64,000 bases of DNA from Parelaphostrongylus tenuis (lineage: Eukaryota > Nematoda > Chromadorea > Rhabditida > Metastrongylidae). The stretch is from positions 124,001-188,000 of the forward strand of contig JAHQIW010007320.1 in the NCBI GenBank assembly GCA_019055375.1, written 5' to 3'. The translations under genes were made by a program, and so were the position numbers. Numbering within the stretch: position 1 is the stretch's first letter; the number at the start of each line of letters is the position of its first letter. Of this stretch, positions 54,730 through 64,000 are shown one piece after another. The notes under the pieces are model-generated. The model did no database searches. It was not told the origin of the DNA and was given only the letters and a program-made list of their open reading frames with translations.

Positions 54730-57700
54730 ATTTAACTGATTTTCCACGGTGAATCGGTGTATGTATCGTAATCTGTAGGATCCTTAGGTATGAAACAAAT
54801 TATTTCTATGACAGAAGTGGTAGAGAGGTTTTAACGTATCTTTTCAAAAATAGGATAAGCAATTTTGAGTCGTAATAAAGGGTTTATGAGTTTTTTTTCC
54901 AAAATTAGTGATGTTTTTTGAAATGTTTAATGTTTTCCCCAGACATGATTATTTTGAGTTTTTGATAGGTACGATGGGGTACGAGACGATTCGTTTAGAT
55001 CGACTTTCTAGCCGACGTCGGCATTGAAAATCAGGTTTTTGTTTCCTTGATGATCCGACACAACGTTGTTATAACAATATTTAATGTGTTCGGCCTTGGT
55101 TTAATGTTTTATCGAGTTTCTTTCTCTTCTCTGTGTTTTATGTTGGAACGCTGGAGAATCACCACATCGATTCGTGAATTATTGTGCATTAATTTATTTT
55201 TTTATTCCATATATGAGTTGTAATTCTCCTAATTTAAACTTTAACATCTTTAATCCAGATATATTTCGTCATAACTGTGGTTGCTAGAGGTCTGGGTCAT
55301 TATCATCCTCTAGGCTGAAAAGTAGTCCCTCATTTTTATGCAGATCTACAACTAAGAATAAACCGGTGGGGAGGAGTCAATACCATCGTTTTTTTGTCTT
55401 TTCTGGTTTATTTTCCTCTTTGCAAAACTTTCTTCTTTCTTTTTATCATTGTTTCTTACATATAACATGGCTTACGAAGTAATTTTCTGCTTCTTGTAGT
55501 CGCTTCATCACAATACTTCATCGTTTTCCGTCGTCTCTTTTCCCTTGCTGTTCTAATGAGTCTTCCTCACACTTTTTTTTCTCGTCTCTTGTTCTTTTCC
55601 TTTCTTCGGCAAGCTCTTTCTTTTTCTTCTTTAGGCGCAATTTGAATTGTAATTTGAGAAATCATGCCTACTGGTGTATTCACTATCCTAATCTTTTTTT
55701 TTCTTGTTTGCTCTGCTCTTTTGCTTTTCCTTTGCCTGATTTTTTTCCTTAGCCAATATATGTATTAGAGAGAGAGAGAGGAGAGCATCATGCACTATAG
55801 AGGTTGTTTTACTTTCCACTCATCTTTAATTGAGGGCAACTTTCCTATTCACTTGGGATAGTCGATCATTGACAGGTGACGCTGACCTCAATATAAAATT
55901 TATTTTGTCAGTATCTTACAGGTTTAGAGAGTTCTACTCGTGGCACAACGCGATAATCAAACGGCTTGAAGAGGTCCTATTTCGTCACAAACGGGTAGCT
56001 GAACCAATCATTTGTAAAGGCTATCGTGGCTCGGACGATGATTACCATTTTGGACTTCTGGTATTGGCTTGCTTCAGATGAAATTTCGGGTGAATGGATA
56101 TGAAGCTCCATTTCAGCTCAAGTGAAACTGCCCAGTGTCGAGTTGAAGTTGGCCATTAACATCCTCCCATAGTTCGCCCAACATCCCTATGTGTAATCCA
56201 CAAACCATTGGAATATGAACTGGTGGAAACTAAATCACTGTTTTGGTTTTCCAATGTCCAAATCTTTGCCAATGAAATTCACGTTTTCTTCATCCCGTCA
56301 CAATTTCCTCATTTTTTTCGAGTTCACAGAAACTCGTTTCGTTTTTCCTCCGGAACAACGACTTTTACCTGCATTTCACGTCTAAGGAACTCAAAAATGT
56401 AAAGGACTGTAAAAAAAAATGAGTAAACGGTCCATGGAGAGGTAGGGGCTAAGTCTTCTACTTAGTGATTCAGGAATGTGTGGAATTTTAAACGAAATCT
56501 GCCATCGTCAAACCCATCGAATCGATGAGGCGACCTTTATTGGCATTTATGGCAGTTGTTCATTCCGTGGACAATCAACGATGATGATTTGAACGATAAA
56601 CTAAAAATGGCTGGCGTGAGCCATGTCACGCTTACTCAGCTTGCCATTTATTCATCTGCCCTAAACAATAGTGGTTGTATAGCTGAATGCTCTTACAATG
56701 TTGTGCTACTACCGTAATACGAATTCCGACCATTGCATGCAGCTTTTATTTTTCTTATTTCGTGCCCAAAATATTTATATCGAATGAAAAACCCTGGAGA
56801 ACATGATTTCAAAAAACTGATTTTCTGTTAACTGATCTTGTTTTCCCTACCTCTGAAATCTTAAGTTAGCCGTATCATCGTTTTTCCAGGGCCATTACCA
56901 ACCGTCTCCTGGATGTGGTAGTCCGGAGGAGGACTTCCTGACTTACGAGTGAATTATTGTCCCACCATGGCCGTAGTTCCTGATGTCGGCTAACTGGATT
57001 TTCTCATGAAAGCCGTAAGGTTTTTTCACTGGCTTAGTGTCGATGTGTCCAAAACACAACTGATATTGAAAGAATGCAAATTGTGTTTTACTTCATTGAA
57101 GTTAAGCGTAGAAGGATAAAGCGTCTAGCTTTGATCAATTCCCGAGATACGTATCATGCATTCGATTCCTTCCATTACATTGTTGAGAATAGTGATTGCA
57201 TGTCTCGCATACGGCTTGCGGTGTCCCCCCTCCCCCCCCCCCCCCTTAATGTAAAAGGTCATCATTTTCTCGTCTCATACATGATGACTACAATTTTGAG
57301 AGTCCTGTGAAACAAAAAGCTTGCTCAGCTCAAAGAAGCGTGATCGAGCCGGCAACCGTGTGTATAATTGGGCACTACTGGCCACTGCGCTACGGGACTC
57401 ATGTCCTATGGAAAAATAATAAGTAGTATAGGACTATAGGAAACTATCTGTAATACTTCTTGTCTATGAAATGTGTTTGGATCATTCCAACATGACTTGA
57501 GGTCTGCACCATTTTCTGCGTTTCATTGTCTAATCTTGGTCATCCATGTCTTATTCCTCATGTGTTCGTTGATCGTTTACGACATAAGGATCTGTCGTCT
57601 CCATTCCTTATTACTTTTGAACTGATTATTGTTTATCAAACGTGATCTTTCCTGGTATTATGTCCAGATTTTTAATACAAACTGATGTCTGCCCTTATAG

Positions 57701-58250
57701 ATCGGTTGATAAATCGTAATCTCGAGTTTGGTGTGACAAGGATTCTTTCAACGCAGCACAGATTCTTGTTGCGGTAATATTCCGAGTGATTTACCATCTA
57801 CTGACAGGCCAGGGACCATATTACAAGTGAATTTTCTGAATTAGTGAGTTTTACAGCATTTTATGGTTTTTCTTACAAACATCTTGTTAGTATTTTCGTA
57901 AGTTATCAAAGTTGTACCTAGTGAAATCCTTCTCTTTCGATGAAAACTCACGTATGAGTAGACATCGGTGGTTTTTTTTTTTCATAAACTAAACTTTGAG
58001 GGATAACCAGGCCTGTTTTGAGCTGGCCTCCCAAAGGAAATCATTGCTGATTACTGTTCATTGCGTGGGTTTGGACGTCTAAGGCGTTCAACAAATCTCG
58101 AAGGAGCGGATCAAATGCGAATGTCATTACGATGGAAATGTGCGCACTGAAAGGGGATAATCCTAATCTAGGGTCATCGAAGACGGTTAAGAGCGCTTAA
58201 CCCACACCAGGGTCAATGTACACTAAGAGATTCCAAGGCTATCTACCGTA
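54730..58250. other. Unique AT- and T-rich DNA
   Basis: T-rich tracts at 55380-55760, (AG)n at 55771-55783, a C homopolymer run at 57225-57245 (one T) and a tRNA-like minus-strand remnant at about 57345-57410. Open frames at 55830-56081 and 57074-57310 lack motifs. No gene is supportable. Confidence 0.35.
57225..57245 (+). repeat. Poly-C run
   Basis: Twenty-one bases, all C except one T at 57231. Prone to length variation and sequencing error. Confidence 0.95.
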
Positions 58251-58259
58251 AATTACTAA

Positions 58260-58492
58260 TCAGAGCTTAAACAGATCGTCTATCTTCTTCTGAATACTTC
58301 TTTCAAAAGCTTTTTCATTGATTTTCATATTAATGAAGGCTTTTAGAAGAACATACAAAACATGGGAAAACCGAAAAAGGTTGAGTGAATGTTTTATCTC
58401 GTCTAGTTGATAATGATCACAACCGAAATCCTGTTTTTGTCTGTGTTTCAGTTGGAAATTTTGAAAAATCATCCGCATTATTGTTTGCAAAT
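58260..58492 (-). CDS. Candidate terminal exon, unknown protein
   Basis: The minus frame is open from an acceptor-like AATGATTGCAG (before 58492) to a stop at 58260. It codes for DLQTIMRMIFQNFQLKHRQK, QDFGCDHYQLDEIKHSLNLF, RFSHVLYVLLKAFINMKINE and KAFERSIQKKIDDLFKL. The C-terminal third has the charge pattern of an amphipathic helix. The plus strand has a shorter competing frame (58407-58631). No family is recognised. Confidence 0.25.
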
Positions 58493-58814
58493 CTACTGCA
58501 ATCATTCTCTTATAATTAGATACGATTTTATGAAACTTTGCAGCCGGTGTAGTGAATGTGTTTTAATCTATGTAGAACATCTCAGAAATTCATTTAAGCT
58601 TGCCGGTGCCATATACGTTCGAATAAAATAGCGATTTTTATTTAACTTTTTGTGTTAAAATGCTTTGATAAGACGCCATATATGTGTGAATAGAACTAGG
58701 CTAAGAATGATAATCTTGCCTGCCAAGGAGAGTATGATTCAGAATCAGCATGCGATCGGCAGTAAACGATTCGACCACTACTACTGTGATCAAACTTTTC
58801 GTGGATCGACCACT

Positions 58815-58970
58815 TTGATGTCTGTGCACGTGTACATGTGCTTATGTGTGGGTGTATGCATATCTGTGCATATATATGTACGTGTGCCCGTATGTATGTA
58901 TGTGTCTATATATATGTGTATGTATGGTGTGTGTGTGTGTGGTGTGTTGTGTGTGTGGTGAATTCTGTGA
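58815..58970 (+). repeat. Imperfect (GT)n/(TA)n tract
   Basis: GT-rich with GTATGTATG and TATATATG sections, ending in GGTGTGTGTGTGTGTGGTGT. Followed at 58975-59045 by a degenerate GGTCGGTCNGTTNGTCG minisatellite-like stretch. Confidence 0.9.
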
Positions 58971-59475
58971 TGGGTGGCTCTGTCTGTTAGCCGTTCGGTT
59001 GGTCCGTTTGTCGGTCGGTCTGTTAGTCGATCGGCCGATCGTTTTTCTTTACACAACCCTCTTTGAGTTAGGCAAGGCATAATGCCCTCAACGTGGTTCA
59101 TTTTACCGTCTCCTCGATATAAAGTAATCATCCTGAACTCGTACATTTCACTTTTTTATGGTGCCTGTGTTGTAGCAATAGAGTAATTTTAGAAAAAAAT
59201 TGACATTAGCACGACGAAAAAAAAAGTTGAAAAATTTCTCATGAAACATTTTTTCTCGCTTTTTCTCTCATTTTTTGAGTTTTGAACTGAATCGTCTCGT
59301 TAAGCGGTGGCTTTCTGTTTTCTTCAGTTGTTTTTGCTTAATACGCATAAGCTACGTATTTATGAAAACTATGCTAGAAAATTTTTAGAAGAGGCACAAA
59401 TAGTAGAAAGCTTGAGCTTATAAAACGGCATTTTAAATTGCGCTAAGATTCAGATAATATCTATAAGGTCCTCAT

Positions 59476-59619
59476 TCATTCTTTCAAGGTATCTCCGAAA
59501 TAGTTCAGTGTCTTAACCTCTTCGCCTAAGTCAACGCGTTGAACTACTGTAATGGCACTGTGTACAGCGCGGAATTCGTCCCATACCACTCCATCTGCTG
59601 ACAGAATCATTAAAACCGC
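59476..59619 (-). CDS. Candidate terminal exon, unknown protein
   Basis: The minus strand has acceptor TTTTAATCTCCAG before 59619 and exactly 48 codons to the stop TGA at 59476-59478, starting in phase 0. Product: AVLMILSADGVVWDEFRAVH, SAITVVQRVDLGEEVKTLNY, FGDTLKE. The composition is very protein-like and the plus strand has no long frame over the same bases. No domain is recognised. Upstream coding sequence on the minus strand may include 60030-60245, but I could not find a convincing donor there. Confidence 0.35.
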   Translation of the reverse strand, partial: AVLMILSADGVVWDEFRAVHSAITVVQRVDLGEEVKTLNYFGDTLKE

Positions 59620-60006
59620 CTGGAGATTAAAATTTTCATTTGGAATTCCCCATGAAAATGAACAAACGCCAGAATTCATCTCAATATAGGACGAAATCAA
59701 GTTTCAATATTGGTGGCAAACCTTCTTCACTAAGTTCAATAGAGGCGGGCGTTGACATGAGAACGGCCTGGCACGACTATCAGGCAGAAAATCCTTGTTC
59801 AAACAGCAACATACCATTTAAACAAGCATTTCTGATGATGAGTCATTCAGCCGTCAATTATCACAAAAGTACATTTACCATGAAAAGTCGACGAAAAACG
59901 ATCATTTGCATCGCGTGTTTGCCAGTCCATTCCATCCATATCTTCGTTTCAGTTCAAAAATAAAGGACTCCTGAACCGACTATAACATTGTATTTTTTCC
60001 ATCCAG

Positions 60007-60238
60007 CCAACTTAATCGATTTCCATTATCTAAATGCTGCTGTGAATTTTGGACTGTTTTCGCAGCAACGCATAGTATATCTTCGTTTTCTATCTAAGGA
60101 ACGTATAAAGCAAAAAGTTTTATCATTTTCGAAAATTCGAATTCGATCCATTAGTTCTGGTGAACGCTTCCATGAGTTTGTACACGACTGTAGAGCGCCT
60201 GCGTTTGGTCCTCGACATTTGATGTCTGTTTCATGAGG
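60007..60238. other. Coding-like segment open on both strands
   Basis: Plus: a good acceptor (TTTTTTCCATCCAG before 60007) and an 80-codon frame ending in TGA that coincides with a donor-like CATGAG|GTAAAA (60239). Minus: an 80-codon Cys-rich frame (CRGPNAGALQSCTNSWKRSP, ELMDRIRIFENDKTFCFIRS) ending at 60026. Splice signals favour plus and composition slightly favours minus. I cannot decide. Confidence 0.25.
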
Positions 60239-60309
60239 TAAAATTCGTTTAATATTGAGCTTTTTTTTGTTGAAATCGTAAAATTTCAAATGAAAACTCA
60301 ATAACATGC

Positions 60310-61200
60310 AAAGTAGGAGATTTTTAATTTGCCAGTCCTGGTTTTCTGCTCTCTTAATTCGCTACTAGACCTATATGTACTCATATGTTAGATGCCTTCC
60401 CTGCAATAATTTCGCAAATGTTCTCGAAATTCGCCGCGTCCCTTCATATGCAGTTACTGCATAGCTTATAAGCTTAGCGCTAAGCCGTCGGTTTTAGTGA
60501 CATTCTGTGATAGGAATTTCAAGTTACATGATTGCCCTTATAAATCATCCTTTATATTGACATTTTCGCTTTCTGTTTTAGGACTGTTCGTCCTATCTTC
60601 CTTTTCAAAGTTTTTTTTTTCTTAGTACTTAAATACACCTGAATTGTGCTGTGAAAGCGAAGACTAAATGATTAAAATTCAATTAAAAGGGAGAATCTGA
60701 AACTTAAGAAAATGGCACGAAGGATTTCCTTAACGGTGAAAAACGGCTGTTTTTTTCTAGCCTGATCAAATTTTAACATCGAGAGTAATCACAGTCTTTC
60801 AGTGGCATATTTGAACGTTACTAATCTTGCGCGTTTGATTACGTTTTCAAGAGATTGTGTACATTGGGTTGCCCGTAATTTCTTCCCTATTTTGACACTT
60901 TTGTTAATTCAGTTGTTACTTATCTAAAGATATCGTCATCAGGAACAAGGGCAGCAGCCATTTGCTGGGCAAAGAATGGACTTTTTACTCCTACAAGGAG
61001 TGAATCTGATGATTGAAGAAGTCAGTGAGGTCACATTTTCGAGCTGGTTGTGGTTTATAAATTTTTTTCCCGCGCAGATGCCTGTTTCAGGGCGCGGTAG
61101 AGCTGATAGTCCGATGGAACAATACCAGCGCTATACGGTGGATGTAGTACCATGGTCCAACCCAGTTTACCCAAAATATGGCGAGTTGACCCTGTAATGT
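60310..61200. other. Unique AT-rich DNA
   Basis: No firm feature. The plus frame 60976-61197 is open for 73 codons directly upstream of the mariner fragment, with no motif. Confidence 0.35.
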
Positions 61201-61209
61201 GGAAGTCGA

Positions 61210-61600
61210 GCGCTACCGTGGAAACGGGAGACACCTAGTGGTTTCTAACACTTCTCTTGTACTTCTGAGAGCAACACTTCCAGAAGGGTTCCCTGTAGAC
61301 GACGGCATATAATTTCTGCTTGTTGTTGAGCAGTTCTCAAGGCAGCATGCCCTGCCATTCCCAGAAAGCCGAGAGCTAATTTTCCGAGCCAAAAACTGGG
61401 ATTTGGTTGAGCTAGCGAGTCCTCACTGCAAACAGAAAGGAGGCGTGACGCATGTTGTTTTTTGTAGTAGACCCAGTACTCATCTCCAGTGATGATCGAC
61501 TCAGCAGAGTCTCGCTTGTGCGATTGGAGCAGAAGACTTCTGCAGATGTTCACTTGTGCAGCGCGAATGCGATAGCTCATTTTATTTGAATGTTGAGCGA
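61210..61600 (-). pseudogene. Mariner transposase fragment with first catalytic Asp
   Basis: The minus strand reads RAAQVNICRSLLLQSHKRDS, then AESIITGDEYWVYYKK (about 61460-61510). This is the conserved mariner block xxICxSLLxxxxxxxFLxxIxTGDExWVxY, including the first Asp of the DD34D triad. After frameshifts the region equivalent to PNPxFxxxKxxLxFxWD (PNPSFWLGKLALGFLGM) and a YELLNNKQKLY-like segment are recognisable down to about 61250. The helix-turn-helix and C-terminal parts are absent. It differs from the other mariner remnants here, because none of them retains this block, so subfamily comparison is not possible by eye. Inactive. Confidence 0.8.
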
Positions 61601-61609
61601 GTGATTATA

Positions 61610-64000
61610 CCCCTTTCTCTGATAAAGCTACTAGAACATCCTCCAACATGCCACAACCTTTTGGCCAAAGCCCTATTTGAACTAGAAAAAATCTGAACTA
61701 TTCTGTTGTGTGAAGGAAATCATGGGACAATGCAAAATCTACGATGATACAGCGTTTTAATATGATTATGTCTGATCATGGATTGCCCATTTTTGATTCA
61801 ATAAGAACGGTTGTAGGACAGCGCTCGTGAAGAACTTTTGATAAAATGAATACTTGAAATGATCCTATATTCATCAGCATTCGTTCTGGTTCCACCACAA
61901 TTTCATTTCACCATAAACTTCGCCAACGTTAGGGAAGTTTTCGTGCATTTGTAGGTCTGCAAGTAGTGGTCGTTTTATAATTCTCATGGTGTAAGTTCAA
62001 TGGTGATCTTTAGCTGAAATGGCATGGGCCACCGCGGCGCGGGTTGGTATTTTGAATAGGTGGCTACTTCAAATGGAATCGTTGAATCCTCTGGAGACCC
62101 ACTCCTCTTTATCATTCATCTAGCCCATCTGTTGTTCTCAGCTCTTCTTCTCACATCATTGATTCATCAGCTCTGCTAGTGAAAGAAATAGGCGAACTCA
62201 AGTTCTATAATTAAGTTAAATCAATCAACTTCTTCTTCAGAAGTTCCGTTGTGGTCCAGTAAACCATTTCTACGTGCAAATATAAGACAAGTTTCTTGGT
62301 GCTTTGTCATCAGCGAGGGCTTGTGTAGTGTGTGGGGCTAGAGCTGCCCTCCAGTGTCCGCTGAATCATTGGTTGGATTCCGGACTACTCAAGCCTCCCA
62401 TTTGAGTCGGCGACCAGCCTTCTTTTGGAGCTCAACAGCCTGAGCTGATCCGATTTCACGTCTCACTCCGAAGGGGTTAATAAGACCCAAAAGATTCACT
62501 ACTTAATCTTTTGTAAGGAGACTTAGTTAGCTCTTCGCAAGCCTTAGATCAAATCCGATGCCACTCACAGAACACTTATCGAATTGGATCGAGGGAGAGT
62601 CCCATATTAGAAATATCAGAAGTAAGCTCAGAAATAAAAGTCATCTACTCACGAAGCTTTTGATATGCTGTGTCAACAGTGAAGGACAAATTTTTTAGAA
62701 TAGTGCCTTGAGTTAAATCACGCTACTCATTCAATATTCAAAGAATTGAGCAGCAAGTACGGTAATTTTTTTCAAATGCCTTTCACGAGTTTGGAGAGAC
62801 CTGTAGTAGTCGCCTTAATTTTTTTGGCCATCATGACGTTTTTCATCTCTGGCACGAATTTAGAAACAATCATATATTTCTACAGTGTTTTTTTTGTCAT
62901 TTTTCTCAGAACACATTATATTCTACGAGCAGAACTAAGTGTAATTTACAATATCTGCTGTCTGACTGTTATGAGCCGTTTATTTCGATTACGACACAAC
63001 ACTTTCGTCTTGAAAAAAATTTCATTTTTTTACTATAAGTATCTTCTTGTTACATTACTATTGTGACCAGAGTGCTTTTTTCCCACAACTTCGTAGTTTC
63101 TTCTCCTCCATGTTTCGGCGTTCCACCTACTTTTCACCCAAAAAGTCGATATTCATTCAATACATGGCTTAAACTATACAGTGTTCCGTTCACTCCAATG
63201 CTCTCAATCAAGGAAACGGATGAAAACTTGTCCCGTTTCAGTGGTATGTCGCAAGTATAAGATTTTTCAGCCGGAATCTCGTTTTTCTCCTTTGTCTTTC
63301 CTTTTTTCAGATTTGATAAATCGTCTTCATTTCTCATTTTGCTCAGTTTTTCTTTGAAATTCCGTTATCTTTTTGCACCTTTTATCTGTACTGCGCTTTT
63401 CTTGTTACTTTCATTTCTTCACATTTCCCCATGAAAATTTTTTTCGTCAACTTCCCGGTCTTTTTCTACATGGACATTTTCTTACTGCTTTCGAAAAGTT
63501 TTTACTACATGGTCGATACGGCTACAGTAGGATTTTTGTGAATGGAAGAGAAAGAGGAGACCATCAGCTCTCTGCCATCACTTTGCTGTCCGTCTGGAAT
63601 TTATGATGAAGCGCTACATCTCACCGTTCTCCAGCTGGATGATTTTTTTCTGGGTGCTCGATCATAAATATTGGTGAGCAATGGTGGGAATGTCGCTGAT
63701 TCCTTTAAGAAAACTTCTTCAAGAATGTTCAGAATGACAAGGAAAGCCTGATCTAATCATCACGATATTGCGTTTATTGTACAAAAATCACATTACCGTA
63801 TGGCCGGATAGATGATATTGTATAAAGAGAATAGAAAGTAGCAAACTCAGGGCCGACTTTCTATTAACCTTGGCGTTGTTCAATATGTCGTGTTTCTTTT
63901 TCTCAATCAGATATCAAAAAGAAAGCGCGGAATAGGAAATTATGAACTCAAGTGTATATATACTTGATTAGCAGATTATTTTGTGAGGCGACTCGATGTG
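61610..64000. other. Unique AT-rich DNA to the window end
   Basis: The plus frame 62746-63066 (106 codons) is strongly hydrophobic (VVVALIFLAIMTFFISG) and might encode membrane segments, but such frames are expected in T-rich DNA and there is no splice or start support. 62270-62480 is GC-richer without an obvious product. Nothing else is supportable. Confidence 0.35.

Noticed and set aside
62746..63066. 106-codon hydrophobic frame suggesting a multi-pass receptor
   Set aside because: T-rich DNA gives hydrophobic frames by chance. There are no splice sites, no upstream or downstream exons and no receptor motif.
1..64000. CRISPR arrays, bacterial operons, phage or viral genes
   Set aside because: No regularly spaced direct repeats with unique spacers, no ribosome-binding-site-led gene runs, and no recognisable viral structural or replication proteins were seen.

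Overview
This window looks like gene-poor nuclear DNA from a multicellular eukaryote, most probably a clade V (strongylid or hookworm-like) nematode. The base composition is AT-rich. There is no long open reading frame, no bacterial-style operon and no rRNA or intact tRNA gene. Instead it holds a dense mixture of decayed Tc1/mariner transposons, tRNA-derived SINEs, palindromic MITE-like elements and microsatellites. The organism is inferred from the nematode-style Tc element (N-terminus MDRKNxxxAxxEL), the mix of mariner families (one close to the primate Hsmar1 lineage, as reported for hookworms) and intergenic DNA with long gaps. I cannot confirm it without a search.

Layout. 1-12 kb: sparse unique DNA, a decayed mariner 3' half (3416-3924), a tRNA-headed SINE (about 4557-4870), a 350-bp palindromic MITE (8064-8410) and an internally deleted Tc element (11440-12090). 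12-23 kb: four more mariner remnants (12826-13415, 17690-18060, 19411-19951, 22771-23020), a palindrome whose two arms each carry a tRNA B-box-like motif (18369-18540), and a candidate exon with both splice sites (21311-21582, minus). 23-33 kb: related short repeats at 23.2-23.9 kb and a striking array of about 130-bp units in both orientations (32570-33450). Between them lie a (TA)n / GC-rich island / (TA)n / SINE / (TA)n composite (24.97-25.61 kb) and several tRNA-Leu/Ser-type SINEs. 33-45 kb: a longer but frameshifted copy of the Tc element (36716-37690), more MITE copies and a roughly 190-bp (GT)n tract (44131-44322). 45-55 kb: two deletion derivatives of one mariner family with intact TA target-site duplications. 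The second (53350-53896) sits inside an older inverted-repeat element (53131-54040). 55-64 kb: mostly unique AT-rich DNA with a few candidate terminal exons, a (GT)-rich tract and one mariner fragment with the TGDE catalytic motif (61210-61600).

How the parts work together: nothing here forms a pathway. The transposase copies are all broken by deletion, frameshift or stop, so the TIR-bearing derivatives would depend on a transposase encoded elsewhere. The candidate exons are scattered on both strands and could belong to host genes with long introns. I do not recognise their products. I found no convincing new biological system. The most unusual items are the bidirectional unit array, the tRNA-motif palindrome, the nested mariner insertion and the Hsmar1-like fragment.
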